Below, piece after piece: positions 36,982 to 46,888 of a stretch of 64,000 nucleotides of DNA. Numbering within the stretch: the first letter of the stretch is position 1; each line of letters starts with the position of its first letter. Position numbers and translations under genes: made by a program. The stretch comes from Deltaproteobacteria bacterium (GTDB lineage Bacteria; Lernaellota; Lernaellaia; JACKCT01): NCBI GenBank assembly GCA_020633895.1, contig JACKCT010000009.1, positions 62,001-126,000 of the forward strand. The letters run 5' to 3'. The notes beneath the pieces are model-generated. The model was not told the DNA's origin, made no database searches, and was given only the letters and a program-made list of their open reading frames with translations.

Positions 36982-38456
36982 GCTTGTCGCCTTCAGAACT
37001 GCATGAAATGACGCTCGCCTCGGCGAAGAAGGCCCTGGCGGCCGGGGACGTTTCCAGCCGCGAGTTGGTGGAGGCCCATCTGTCGCGCATCGACGCGATG
37101 GACGGCGAGTTGAACGCCTTCATCACCCGCACCGCCGACCAGGCCCTCGACGCGGCCAAGACGGCCGACGAAACCCGCGCCAAGGGCGGCGACCTGCCGC
37201 CGCTGCTGGGCTTGCCCGTGGGGCTCAAGGACCTGCTGTGCGCCAAGGGCGTGAAGACCACGGCCGGCAGCCGCATGCTGGAAAACTTCGTCGCGCCTTA
37301 CACGGCGACGTGCGTTCGCAAGCTGGTGGACGAGGCGGGGGCGATCAGCCTGGGCAAGCTGAACCTGGACGAATTCGCCATGGGTTCGTCGGGCGAGAAC
37401 AGCTTTTTCGGCGCCACGAAAAACCCCCACGCCCCCGACCGTGTGCCGGGCGGGTCGTCGTCGGGCAGCGCGGCGGCGGTGGCCTCGGACATGGTGCTCG
37501 CGGCGCTGGGAACCGACACGGGCGGGTCCATCCGTCAGCCCGCGTCCCATTGCGGCGTCGTGGGACTCAAGCCGACATACGGCCGCGTCTCGCGCTACGG
37601 CGTGGTGGCCTTCGCCAGCAGCCTGGACCAGGTCGGCCCGGTGACGAAGACCGTGGAAGACGCGGCGCTGATGCTCAACGCCATCTGCGGCGTGGACCCC
37701 TTCGACGCCACCAGCCTTTCCGAGACCGTCCCCGACTTCACGCAGTCCCTGGGCCGGGACATCAAGGGCCTGCGCATCGGCGTGCCGACGGAGTATTTCG
37801 TCGAGGGCATCGATCCGGGCGTGAAGCGCGCGGTCGAGGCGGCCATCGCCAAGGCCAAGGACGCGGGCGCCGAGATTGTCGAAATCTCGCTGCCCCACAC
37901 CAAGTACGCCGTCGGCACCTATTACATCATCGCCCCGGCGGAGGCGTCGTCGAATCTGGCGCGCTATGACGGCGTGCGCTACGGCCACCGGGCCGAGGGC
38001 GCGTCTGAGCTGGTGGAGATGTACACCCGTTCGCGCACCGAAGGCTTCGGCGAGGAAGTGCGTCGGCGCATTATGATCGGCGTGTTTGCCCTGTCGTCGG
38101 GCTACTACGACGCCTACTACGGCCGGGCCTGCCAGGTGCGCACGCTCATCCGCCGGGACTTCGAGACGGCCTTCGAGAATGTGGACGTGATCGCCGCGCC
38201 GGTCTCGCCCGAGCCGGCCTTCAAAATCGGCGAGCGCGTCGACGATCCGCTGAAAAACTACCTGTCGGACATCCTGACGATCCCGCTGAATCTGGCGGGG
38301 CTGCCGGGCATGTCCATTCCCTGCGGGGCCGACGACCAGGGCCTGCCCGTGGGACTGCATCTGATTGGTAAGCCGTTGGACGAGGCCACGCTGATCCGGG
38401 TGGGCGACTGCCTGGAAAAGGTGTTGCCGCCCCGGCCGACGGTGAAGGGGGCGTAG
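36978..38456 (+). CDS. gatA: Aspartyl/glutamyl-tRNA amidotransferase subunit A
   Basis: 492 aa amidase-signature enzyme that releases ammonia from Gln. The Ser-cis-Ser-Lys triad is visible: Lys in LPVGLKDLLCAKG, the cis-Ser in VPGGSSSGSAAAVA, and the nucleophile Ser in GTDTGGSIRQPASHCG. KPTYGRVSRYGVVAFASSLDQ is typical of GatA. GTG start inside the gatC stop. gatB follows 2 bp later. Confidence 0.97.
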   Translation: MSLSPSELHEMTLASAKKALAAGDVSSRELVEAHLSRIDAMDGELNAFITRTADQALDAAKTADETRAKGGDLPPLLGLPVGLKDLLCAKGVKTTAGSRMLENFVAPYTATCVRKLVDEAGAISLGKLNLDEFAMGSSGENSFFGATKNPHAPDRVPGGSSSGSAAAVASDMVLAALGTDTGGSIRQPASHCGVVGLKPTYGRVSRYGVVAFASSLDQVGPVTKTVEDAALMLNAICGVDPFDATSLSETVPDFTQSLGRDIKGLRIGVPTEYFVEGIDPGVKRAVEAAIAKAKDAGAEIVEISLPHTKYAVGTYYIIAPAEASSNLARYDGVRYGHRAEGASELVEMYTRSRTEGFGEEVRRRIMIGVFALSSGYYDAYYGRACQVRTLIRRDFETAFENVDVIAAPVSPEPAFKIGERVDDPLKNYLSDILTIPLNLAGLPGMSIPCGADDQGLPVGLHLIGKPLDEATLIRVGDCLEKVLPPRPTVKGA

Positions 38457-38458
38457 AA

Positions 38459-39919
<1,461 letters not shown>

Positions 39920-39954
39920 TTGCCGAATGGTTGCCGCAGGGTTGCCGAATACTT

Positions 39955-39980
39955 CCAGCGCCGGGTTCGCCCGGCGTTGG
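39955..39980 (+). terminator. Terminator of gatCAB
   Basis: Eleven-base stem CCAGCGCCGGG / CCCGGCGTTGG (one G-T pair) with a TTCG tetraloop, followed by AATTTC. Confidence 0.75.
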
Positions 39981-40146
39981 AATTTCTCCCTGAATTTCTC
40001 CCTGAATTCAGTAAGTTGAGCGAAGTTCGCCCGCGCCCTTGGACCGTGGCGTCGATTTTTCGTAAAATATCCAAATCGTGACATTTCGCCGCCTTATCGC
40101 GGCCCGTGGCCGGAGGAAATCATTTTGCGCGGTGCGGGAAAATCCC

Positions 40147-40175
40147 TTGCGGAAAATCGGCGGAAGCTCTAGTAC
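40147..40175 (+). promoter_or_regulatory. Putative pgs operon promoter
   Basis: TTGCGG (40147-40152), 17-bp spacer, TAGTAC (40170-40175), 55 bp before the pgsB ATG. Confidence 0.5.
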
Positions 40176-40229
40176 ACGCGCCACGTCGTCGTCACGACGG
40201 CGGGTTGGGTGCTTCAAGGACGGAGTTCG

Positions 40230-41432
40230 ATGACTTCGATCATGATGGAAGTGCTGGGCGGTCTGATCGCCGTGCTGGTGGTGCTGGGCGTTATCGAGGC
40301 ATGGCGCATTCGTTACCACCTGCGTCGCATCCCCATCCGCGTCCACGTCAACGGCACCCGAGGCAAGTCCTCGGTCACGCGCCTGATCGCCGCCGGCCTG
40401 CGGGAGGGCGGTTTCCGCACATGCGCCAAGACCACCGGCACGCTGCCTCGCATGATCATGCCCGACGGCTGGGAAGTGCCCGTCTATCGTCCCGCCAAGG
40501 CGAATATCATCGAGCAGCGGCGCATCATTTCGGTGGCGGCGGCCAACGAGGCCAAGGTTCTGGTCATCGAATGCATGGCGTTGCAGCCCGAGTTGCAGTG
40601 GCTCACCGAGGATCGTTTCGTCAAGGCTACGCACGGTGTGATCACCAACGCCCGCGCCGATCATCTGGACGTGATGGGCCCCGGCGAGGAAGACGTGGCC
40701 TGGGCCCTGTGCGGAATGGTGCCCCGCCGAGGCAAGCTCTACACGGCGGAGGAAGACTGGCTCGACGTTTTCGGCAAGGTCTGCGACGACCGCAAAACCG
40801 AGCTGATTCCCGTCACCCCCGAGGAAAAGACCCAAATCACCGCGGCGGACACCTCCGGCTTCACCTACTGGGAGCATCCGGAGAACATCGCCCTGGCGCT
40901 CAAGGTCTGCCAGGAATTGGGCGTGGAGCGGCAGACGGCGCTGGAAGGCATGTGGAAGGCCCAGCCCGATCCGGGCGCCATGACCGAGCACGAGATCGCC
41001 TTCTTCGGTCGGGAACTGATGTTCGTCAACGGCTTCGCCGCCAACGACCCGGAATCCACCGAACGCATCTGGGACATGGCCCGGGAGCGATACGCGAGCC
41101 GCAGCCGCAAGATCCTTGTCTTCAACTGCCGTTCCGACCGTCCCGACCGCTCCAAGCAACTCGGCGAATCCTACGCCATGTGGGCGCCGGCGGACCGGGT
41201 GGTGCTCATGGGCACGGGCACGTACATCTTCGCCAAGTACGCGGTCAAGGGCGGTGTCAACTCGGAGCATTTCGTCTTCGCCGAGGACTATCCGGTCAAT
41301 GAAATCTTCGAGTTGATCGTGGGCCTGATCGGCAAGTCGGGCCTGGTGATGGGCGTGGGCAACATCGGCGGTCCGGGCCTGGAACTGGTCAACTATTTCC
41401 GCAACCGGGAATCCCCCCGAGAGGTGGCGTGA
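40230..41432 (+). CDS. pgsB: Poly-gamma-glutamate synthase PgsB/CapB
   Basis: ATP-dependent amide ligase that polymerises glutamate through its gamma-carboxylate. 400 aa, Mur-ligase-like. It starts with a membrane helix (MMEVLGGLIAVLVVLGVIEAW). The P-loop is VHVNGTRGKSSVTRL. VIECMALQPELQ, THGVITNARADHLDVMG and VFNCRSDRPDRS follow the PgsB pattern. The ATG at 40230 is supported by GGACGGAG. Its stop overlaps pgsC. First gene of a three-gene operon. No pgsA/capA-type gene is present nearby. Confidence 0.94.
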   Translation: MTSIMMEVLGGLIAVLVVLGVIEAWRIRYHLRRIPIRVHVNGTRGKSSVTRLIAAGLREGGFRTCAKTTGTLPRMIMPDGWEVPVYRPAKANIIEQRRIISVAAANEAKVLVIECMALQPELQWLTEDRFVKATHGVITNARADHLDVMGPGEEDVAWALCGMVPRRGKLYTAEEDWLDVFGKVCDDRKTELIPVTPEEKTQITAADTSGFTYWEHPENIALALKVCQELGVERQTALEGMWKAQPDPGAMTEHEIAFFGRELMFVNGFAANDPESTERIWDMARERYASRSRKILVFNCRSDRPDRSKQLGESYAMWAPADRVVLMGTGTYIFAKYAVKGGVNSEHFVFAEDYPVNEIFELIVGLIGKSGLVMGVGNIGGPGLELVNYFRNRESPREVA

Positions 41433-41884
41433 TGGGTCTGCTTCCCCTGTCCATCGGCATCGGCCTGGTGGTGAGCCTGATGTTCACCGAGCTGTTCGGT
41501 CTGGCGGCCGGCGGCATGGTCGTGCCCGGCTATATCGCGTTGCAACTGACCAATCCCATCGACGTGGTAATGACGTTGGGCCTGGGCTTCGTGACCTACG
41601 CCATCGTCCACTCGGCCTCCAGCTTCATGATCATCTACGGCCGTCGCCGCACGGTGCTGATGATCCTGGTGGGCTACCTGCTGGGCATGGTGCTGCGCAG
41701 CTACACGATTTCCATTCCGCTGGGTTATGAGTTCGAGGTCATCGGCTTCATCATCCCCGGCCTGATCGCCATCTGGCTGGATCGACAGGGCATCGTGGAG
41801 ACCATCTGCTCGCTGCTGACCGCCTCGGCGGTCGTGCGCCTGGTCCTGATCATCACCGTCGGCACGGAGCTTTGGGTTCTATGA
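41432..41884 (+). CDS. pgsC: Poly-gamma-glutamate biosynthesis protein PgsC/CapC
   Basis: 150 aa integral membrane subunit with about five helices. It begins MGLLPLSIGIGLVVSLMFTE and contains GLAAGGMVVPGYIAL, TYAIVHSASSFMIIYGRRR and GFIIPGLIAIWLDRQGIVET, all PgsC hallmarks. The ATG overlaps the pgsB stop, and its own stop overlaps the pgsW ATG (ATGA), indicating fixed stoichiometry. Confidence 0.95.
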   Translation: MGLLPLSIGIGLVVSLMFTELFGLAAGGMVVPGYIALQLTNPIDVVMTLGLGFVTYAIVHSASSFMIIYGRRRTVLMILVGYLLGMVLRSYTISIPLGYEFEVIGFIIPGLIAIWLDRQGIVETICSLLTASAVVRLVLIITVGTELWVL

Positions 41885-43032
41885 GAAAAGTCTATTGGCG
41901 ACCCCACCGCGTCTCGCGCATGGAGCTGATCGTGATCGCCGTGATCGCGGTGGTCGGCGTGTTTTTGTGCGAGCGCATTCGGGTGCGTGAGCAGCAGCCG
42001 ATGTACGAGGAAAAGATCCGCGCCGCCCACATCGCCCGGGACGCCTTCAACGCCATCAAGGCCGAACGCCTGCGCATCGGACCGGCCATCGACCCGGAGA
42101 CCGATCCCCAGGAGTCGGGCATCATCGGCCTGCTCATGAGCCCCGTGACCACCAACACCGGCAGCCTGCCGGCCAAGCAGACGACCATCAATCCCAACTT
42201 CGCCGCCGTGATCGTCCATTTCCTGGAGCGCGCCGGCGTCAAGGAGGGCGACACCATCGGCATCGGCGTGTCCGGCTCGTTCCCGGCCATCAACGTCTGC
42301 GCCTATTCCGCCTGCGAGGCCCTGGGCGTCAAGCCCATCGTCATTGCCAGCGTCTCCGGATCCCAGTGGGGAGCCAACCTGCCGCGCCTGCTGTGGATCG
42401 ACATGGAGCGATTGCTGTTCAAAAAAGAGATCATCCACCATCGGTCCATCGCCGGTTCCCGCGGCGGTGTGGAAGACCGGGCGCTGGGCCTGTCCCGCGA
42501 GGGCCGCGACCTGCTGGATCGGGCGATCAAGCGCAACGAGCTGATCGCCATCAAAGAGCCGACGTACCTGGACTCTCTGAACCGACGCATGCTGCTCTAC
42601 GACGAGTACGCCGGAAACACGCCGATGAAGGCCTACATCAACATCGGCGGCGGCGCGATCTCAGTGGGCACGTCGTCGGGGAAGAAAGCCTTTCACGAAG
42701 GCCTGACGCGCACCGTCACCGCCAGCCAAGCGTCCATGGACTCGGTCATCGGCCGCATGGCCTTGCAGGGCATTCCGGTCATCCACATGGTCAATATCCG
42801 GCGCATCGCCGAGCGCTACGGCCTGCCCGTGCAGCCTATCGAGCCGCCGGCCATCGGCGAGGGTGACATCTACTATCGCGAGGCCTACCACCCGTACCTG
42901 CCTTACGGCGTGCTGGCCGTCGTCATCCTGACCATGTTCGCCTTCATTCGGTTGGACTGGGGCTTCCGCATCCTCAAATCCGGACGCTCCCAAGGCTCCA
43001 ACCGACCCAGCCGCCCCGAACAAATGGTCTAA
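41881..43032 (+). CDS. pgsW: Poly-gamma-glutamate system protein PgsW
   Basis: 383 aa. An N-terminal membrane helix (about 15-33) and a C-terminal helix (about 340-358) flank a large extracytoplasmic alpha/beta domain. Recognisable parts are GIGVSGSFPAINVCAYSACEALGVKPIVI (two adjoining strands and a helix), ASVSGSQWGANLPRLLW, AYINIGGGAISVGTS and NIRRIAERYGLPVQPIEPP. This matches the poly-gamma-glutamate system protein family found next to pgsBC in didermic bacteria. Exact role (export, anchoring or hydrolysis) is unknown. Confidence 0.88.
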   Translation: MRKVYWRPHRVSRMELIVIAVIAVVGVFLCERIRVREQQPMYEEKIRAAHIARDAFNAIKAERLRIGPAIDPETDPQESGIIGLLMSPVTTNTGSLPAKQTTINPNFAAVIVHFLERAGVKEGDTIGIGVSGSFPAINVCAYSACEALGVKPIVIASVSGSQWGANLPRLLWIDMERLLFKKEIIHHRSIAGSRGGVEDRALGLSREGRDLLDRAIKRNELIAIKEPTYLDSLNRRMLLYDEYAGNTPMKAYINIGGGAISVGTSSGKKAFHEGLTRTVTASQASMDSVIGRMALQGIPVIHMVNIRRIAERYGLPVQPIEPPAIGEGDIYYREAYHPYLPYGVLAVVILTMFAFIRLDWGFRILKSGRSQGSNRPSRPEQMV

Positions 43033-43033
43033 G

Positions 43034-43123
43034 CCGCGTAGTCGCGGCGGACTGGGAGATGCTTTGCATCTCTGACGCTGGCGCGGGGGTTGAAAGAGCC
43101 GTGGAGGGAAGTCGCTTCGCTCC
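43034..43123 (+). repeat. 90-bp 3'-UTR repeat D, copy 1
   Basis: Begins one base after the pgsW stop. Contains three small palindromes: CCGCG-TAGT-CGCGG, AGATG-CTTT-GCATCT-like, and GAAG-TCG-CTTC. Roughly 90 % identical to copy 2 at 43951-44040. Confidence 0.88.
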
Positions 43124-43140
43124 AACCCAGGAAAAAAGCG

Positions 43141-43180
43141 TGTCATCCCGAGCGTAGCGAGGGACCTCTCGTACGTTGTT
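43141..43180 (+). repeat. Repeat C, copy 1
   Basis: TGTCATCCCGAGCGTAGCGA followed by GGGACCTCTCGTACGTTGT. A widely seen intergenic bacterial repeat type. A second copy is at 62485-62522, again just upstream of a REP-A element. Confidence 0.75.
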
Positions 43181-43197
43181 CGAGGCGGCTTCTGCCT

Positions 43198-43236
43198 TTC
43201 AGAGCCGCGCACGGTCGTAAGCGGTCTGGTTCAATC
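43198..43236 (+). repeat. REP-A copy
   Basis: Forward short copy with CCGC/GCGG, ending GGTCTGGTTCAA, nearly identical to the forward copy at 3983-4018. Confidence 0.82.
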
Positions 43237-43264
43237 CGGCTCGCCACACACATTGTGTCAAACC

Positions 43265-43293
43265 TTTGCCCCGAATCCCAACCCGGCTATGAT
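43265..43293 (+). promoter_or_regulatory. Promoter of the beta-barrel gene
   Basis: TTTGCC (43265-43270), 17-bp spacer, TATGAT (43288-43293), 28 bp before the ATG. Confidence 0.55.
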
Positions 43294-43320
43294 GCTCCTT
43301 CCAATTCGGAGGACGAACTC

Positions 43321-43950
43321 ATGACGCACGCTTGGCGCAAAGCCGCGATCGCCCTTTTGACGATGGTCTTGATTGTCGCCCTGGCCGCGCCGGCCATGGC
43401 CGCGAAGAAGAAAAGTCGCAAGAGCGACGACCCGATGAAGGGGCGCATCTCCATCGGCGGCACCGTCGGCGGCGGCGGAGGCACCGGCGAGACCCTCGCC
43501 TTTGTCGCCCAGCTCTCCCTGACCTACTGGTTCAACAAATACCTGTCCACCACCGTCGCCAGCGGCTACGGCCAATACGGCGCCGAATACATCGACTATC
43601 AAAACGAAGTCGAGGACACGACCGTCCGCTACATCCCGTCGGAAATCACCGCCACGCTCTATCCCCTGCCCGGCATGGACTACTCGCCCTATGTGGGCGG
43701 CGGCGTGGGCGCCGATTACATTTGGTACAACATGGAAGACTTCACCGGCCCCGGCGAGGACGAGTCCCAAGCCGGTACCGTCTACTCGGGCATCGCCCGC
43801 GCCGGTGTGTCCATCCGCCTGGGATCCAACGGCGTCGCCTCCGCCGGTATCCGCTACACGCAGCCCGTCTCCACCAGCGGCGATATCGACCTGGAAGACG
43901 ACGACCAAGGCTACATCAGCTTCGAAGGCGGCTTCGGATTCTTCTTCTAG
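43321..43950 (+). CDS. Outer-membrane beta-barrel protein (OmpA/OmpW-like small barrel)
   Basis: 209 aa. A Sec signal peptide (residues 1-29, ending AMAAK) is followed by alternating beta strands with aromatic girdles (FVAQLSLTYWFNKYLSTTVASGYGQYG; YSPYVGGGVGADYIWYNM; ASAGIRYTQPV). The protein ends in FEGGFGFFF, with the C-terminal Phe expected for BAM recognition. About eight strands. GGAGGA upstream of the ATG. It lies between the two 90-bp D repeats and has its own promoter. Ligand or role unknown. Confidence 0.82.
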   Translation: MTHAWRKAAIALLTMVLIVALAAPAMAAKKKSRKSDDPMKGRISIGGTVGGGGGTGETLAFVAQLSLTYWFNKYLSTTVASGYGQYGAEYIDYQNEVEDTTVRYIPSEITATLYPLPGMDYSPYVGGGVGADYIWYNMEDFTGPGEDESQAGTVYSGIARAGVSIRLGSNGVASAGIRYTQPVSTSGDIDLEDDDQGYISFEGGFGFFF

Positions 43951-44040
43951 CCGCGTAGTCGCGGCGGACTGGGAGATGCTTTGCATCTCTGACGCCGGCG
44001 CGCGGGTTACATGGGCCGTGGAGGGAAGTCGCTTCGCTCC
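43951..44040 (+). repeat. 90-bp 3'-UTR repeat D, copy 2
   Basis: Starts at the very next base after the TAG stop of the beta-barrel gene and matches copy 1 (43034-43123) along its length with a few substitutions in the middle. Confidence 0.88.
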
Positions 44041-44070
44041 GAGCGGATATGGAATCGCGACCTCGCCCAA

Positions 44071-44099
44071 TCAGAGCCCCGAACGGTAGTGAGGGGTCT
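44071..44099 (+). repeat. REP-A copy
   Basis: Forward short copy CAGAGCCCCGAACGGTAGTG then AGGGGT, identical over that stretch to the copy left of the RAYT gene. Confidence 0.85.
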
Positions 44100-44116
44100 A
44101 GCCCGAGCGGCGAAAA

Positions 44117-44280
44117 CGATGGGTGCCACACTTTCGCGAGAACATCGTTCGAGAGAAGGTGTGCATGCGATGTCCGAGCCGCGCGATGTAGCGAACAGGT
44201 GACGCTTGCGTGTGCGACCTTGAAAGGCGATAGGTTCACACCTTTTCTCCGACTTCGTCGTCGCAAAAGTGTGGCACCCG
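44117..44280. repeat. REPIN-B element, copy 2
   Basis: Outer arms GGGTGCCACACTTT (44121-44134) and AAAGTGTGGCACCC (44266-44279) pair perfectly. Inner AAGGTGTG and CACACCTT also recur. The middle holds a degenerate REP-A head (GAGCCGCGCGATGTAGCG). Sits 20 bp downstream of the glgB stop. Homologous to 5041-5153, but with a longer centre. Confidence 0.82.
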
Positions 44281-44299
44281 GCGCTGGGCCGACCTTCGA

Positions 44300-46264
44300 C
44301 TACACCACCGGTTTGAAGTACAGCACCGACAGCGGCGGGAGCGTGAGGCGTAGGGTGTGCGGCCGGCCGTGGGTGCCCCATTCCTCGGCCAGGGCGAAGC
44401 CGTTGTTGCCCATGTTCGAACCGCCGTACATGGACGCGTCGCTGTTTTTGATCTCCAGCCACGTCCCGCCGAACGGCACGCCGACGCGATAGTCGTATCG
44501 GGGGATCGGCGTGAAATTGCAGACACACACGATCGGCTTGGCGCCCGGCGACTTGGGCCAGCGGATGAAGCTGATGACGCTGTTGGGCGCGTCGTCGCAG
44601 TCGATCCACTCGAATCCGTAGTGGTCGAAGTCCTGCTCGTAAAACGCCGGTTCGTCGCGCAGCAATTGATTGAGTTCCCGCACCCATTCCTGCAGCCCGC
44701 GTTGGAAGGGCCATTCGAGCAGATACCAGTCCAGCGACTTATCGTGATTCCATTCGTCGCCCTGGCCGAACTCGCAGCCCATGAACAACAGTTTTTTGCC
44801 TTGGTAGGCGTACATATAGCCGTACAGCAGGCGCAGATTCGCGAACTTCTGCCAGCCGTCGCCGGGCATTTTTGAGAGCATCGAACCCTTCATATGCACC
44901 ACTTCGTCATGGGAGAAGGGCAGGATGAAGTTCTCGGTGTGGGCGTACATCATGCCGAAGGTGAGCTGGTTGTGGTGATAGCTGCGATGCACCGGATCGT
45001 GCTTCATGTACGCAAGCGTGTCGTTCATCCAGCCCATATTCCACTTCAGGCCGAAACCCAGGCCCCCCACGTACGTGGGGCGCGAGACCATCGGCCAGGA
45101 CGTCGACTCTTCGGCGAAGGTCAACGTGTCCGGGTAGTCCTCGTACACCGCGGCGTTGAATTTCTTGATGAATTCGATGGCGTCGATGTTCTCCCGGCCG
45201 CCGTAGCGGTTGGGGATCCAGTCGCCCTGCTCGCGGGAGTAGTCCAGGTAGATCATCGAGGCGACCGCGTCCACGCGCAGGCCGTCGATGTGGTACTTGT
45301 CCAGCCAGAACAGGGCGCTGGCCAGCAGGAAGCTCTGCACCTCGTTGCGGCCGTAGTTGAAGATCAGGGTGCCCCAGTCCCGATGTTCGCCCTGGCGCGG
45401 GTCCGCGTGCTCGTAGAGGTGCGTGCCGTCAAAGTAGGCCAGCCCGTGCTGATCCCGGGGAAAGTGCGCCGGCACCCAGTCCAGAACCACGCCGATTCCC
45501 GCCTGATGCAGCGCATCGACCAGGAACATGAAGTCCTGGGGCGTGCCGAAGCGGCTGGTGGCCGCGAAGTAGCCGATCGTCTGGTAGCCCCACGACATAT
45601 CCAGGGGATGTTCGGTGACGGGCAGGAATTCGACGTGCGTGAAACCCATGTCCTTGACGTAGGCGGGAAGCTGCTCGGCCAATTCCCGATAGGTCAGCCA
45701 CTCGTTGGAGCCCGCCCGGCGCCGCCACGACCCCAGATGCACCTCATAGACCGAAATCGGCGCGTCGAGGCTGTTGTGGTCTTTGCGTTCGGCCATCCAT
45801 TGGTCGTCCTGCCAGTCGTAGCCGGACAGATCCCACGCCACCGACGCGGTCTTGGGACGCATCTCAAAGGCGAAGGAGAAGGGATCGGCCTTTTCGACCG
45901 AGTAGCCATGGTAGCGCGATTCGATGAAATACTTGTAGGGAGCGCCCAGGGGGATGTCCGGAATGAAGATCTCCCAGACCCCGGACGAATCCACCGCGTG
46001 CATCACGTGGCTGTGGATTTGCCAGCCGTTGAAGTCGCCGATGACCGAGACGCCTTCGGCGTTGGGAGCCCAGACGGAGAAGCTCACCCCCGCCTTGCCG
46101 TCGATCTCGCAGAAATGAGCGCCGAATTTTTCGTAGGCTTTTCGGTAATTGCCTTCAGCGAACAGATGCAGGTCAAAGTCGGTCAGAAGTCCCTTTCGTC
46201 GTTTGAAAGGGACGGTGTTGTCCACCTTGGTGTCCGGGGATTTTTCCGGGGAGGATTTTCGCAT
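44300..46264 (-). CDS. glgB: 1,4-alpha-glucan branching enzyme
   Basis: GH13 enzyme adding alpha-1,6 branches to glycogen. 654 aa. A CBM48 domain ([20 protein letters not shown]) precedes the (beta/alpha)8 barrel: [36 protein letters not shown], the nucleophile in [16 protein letters not shown], the acid/base in [12 protein letters not shown], and [15 protein letters not shown]. The C-terminal beta domain ends [16 protein letters not shown] after GAGGTGGGGC. No other glg gene adjoins it. A promoter-like TTGCGC-N17-TTAGCG lies upstream on the minus strand. Confidence 0.96.
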   Translation of the reverse strand: MRKSSPEKSPDTKVDNTVPFKRRKGLLTDFDLHLFAEGNYRKAYEKFGAHFCEIDGKAGVSFSVWAPNAEGVSVIGDFNGWQIHSHVMHAVDSSGVWEIFIPDIPLGAPYKYFIESRYHGYSVEKADPFSFAFEMRPKTASVAWDLSGYDWQDDQWMAERKDHNSLDAPISVYEVHLGSWRRRAGSNEWLTYRELAEQLPAYVKDMGFTHVEFLPVTEHPLDMSWGYQTIGYFAATSRFGTPQDFMFLVDALHQAGIGVVLDWVPAHFPRDQHGLAYFDGTHLYEHADPRQGEHRDWGTLIFNYGRNEVQSFLLASALFWLDKYHIDGLRVDAVASMIYLDYSREQGDWIPNRYGGRENIDAIEFIKKFNAAVYEDYPDTLTFAEESTSWPMVSRPTYVGGLGFGLKWNMGWMNDTLAYMKHDPVHRSYHHNQLTFGMMYAHTENFILPFSHDEVVHMKGSMLSKMPGDGWQKFANLRLLYGYMYAYQGKKLLFMGCEFGQGDEWNHDKSLDWYLLEWPFQRGLQEWVRELNQLLRDEPAFYEQDFDHYGFEWIDCDDAPNSVISFIRWPKSPGAKPIVCVCNFTPIPRYDYRVGVPFGGTWLEIKNSDASMYGGSNMGNNGFALAEEWGTHGRPHTLRLTLPPLSVLYFKPVV

Positions 46265-46322
46265 GCCCCACCTCGCAATCGTCGAGAATTCACCGGCCGA
46301 GGCCCTCGACCGTGCAAATTCA

Positions 46323-46351
46323 CGCTAACCCAAGGCCTATCCGGCGCGCAA
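46323..46351 (-). promoter_or_regulatory. Putative glgB promoter
   Basis: On the minus strand TTGCGC (46346-46351), 17-bp spacer, TTAGCG (46323-46328). The -10 is weak. Confidence 0.3.
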
Positions 46352-46448
46352 GGCGGCACCTCACAACGACGGGGGTAAGGCCCGACGGGGGCGGGGAATA
46401 TCCCGGCGACGACGCGACAAATCGTCATCGCGCCGACGTCGCGGACTT

Positions 46449-46673
46449 TTAGGATTCTTCGACGAGGGCCATCACTTGGTCGGCTTCGACCTGATCGCCT
46501 TCCTTGACGAGGATCTTGGTGATCGTCCCGTCGCAGGGGGCTTCCACGGGGATTTCCATCTTCATGGACTCCAGGATCAGGATTTCGTCGCCTTCCTCCA
46601 CCTCGTCGCCCACGTTCATCACGATCTTCCAGACGTTGCCGGTGACTTCGCTTTTCGCTTCCTGTTCGGCCAT
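46449..46673 (-). CDS. Stand-alone biotinyl-domain carrier protein
   Basis: 74 aa, the size of a single biotinyl/lipoyl domain. VTGNVWKIVMNVGDEVEEGD, the biotin-acceptor motif ILESMKMEIPVEAP and GTITKILVKEGDQVEADQVM identify it as a biotin carrier (BCCP-type), with Lys in ESMKME as attachment site. No carboxylase or carboxyltransferase subunit is encoded nearby, so the partner (acyl-CoA carboxylase or decarboxylase) must be elsewhere. GAGGG precedes the ATG. Confidence 0.9.
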   Translation of the reverse strand: MAEQEAKSEVTGNVWKIVMNVGDEVEEGDEILILESMKMEIPVEAPCDGTITKILVKEGDQVEADQVMALVEES

Positions 46674-46715
46674 GATTCCCTCGTGTTTCGTAATCGGTTT
46701 CGATTGCCGGTGATG

Positions 46716-46827
46716 ACAGAGCCCCGACCGTCAGGGAGGGGTCCCGAACCTTCGATCATCTCCACGCTTTGGACCGCTTACTGACCAGCTTTCGCCAAGG
46801 CTACGGCCTGGCAAGCTGTGCGCGGCT
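46716..46827. repeat. REP-A composite (short forward plus long reverse)
   Basis: A forward copy at 46716-46743 (CCCC/GGGG) and a reverse long copy at 46765-46827 (CCGC/GCGG with the TTCGCCAAGG loop hairpin). Same composite as 763-880, including the shared GCTTTGGACCGCTT. Confidence 0.85.
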
Positions 46828-46839
46828 TGGACGGACAGT

Positions 46840-46884
46840 GTCACGTCTCATGTCGTCACGTCTCATGTCGTCACGTCCCATGTC
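46840..46884 (+). repeat. 15-bp tandem repeat
   Basis: Three copies of GTCACGTCTCATGTC (the third with one change), ending 5 bp before the stop of the minus-strand gene. Confidence 0.9.
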
Positions 46885-46888
46885 TCTT

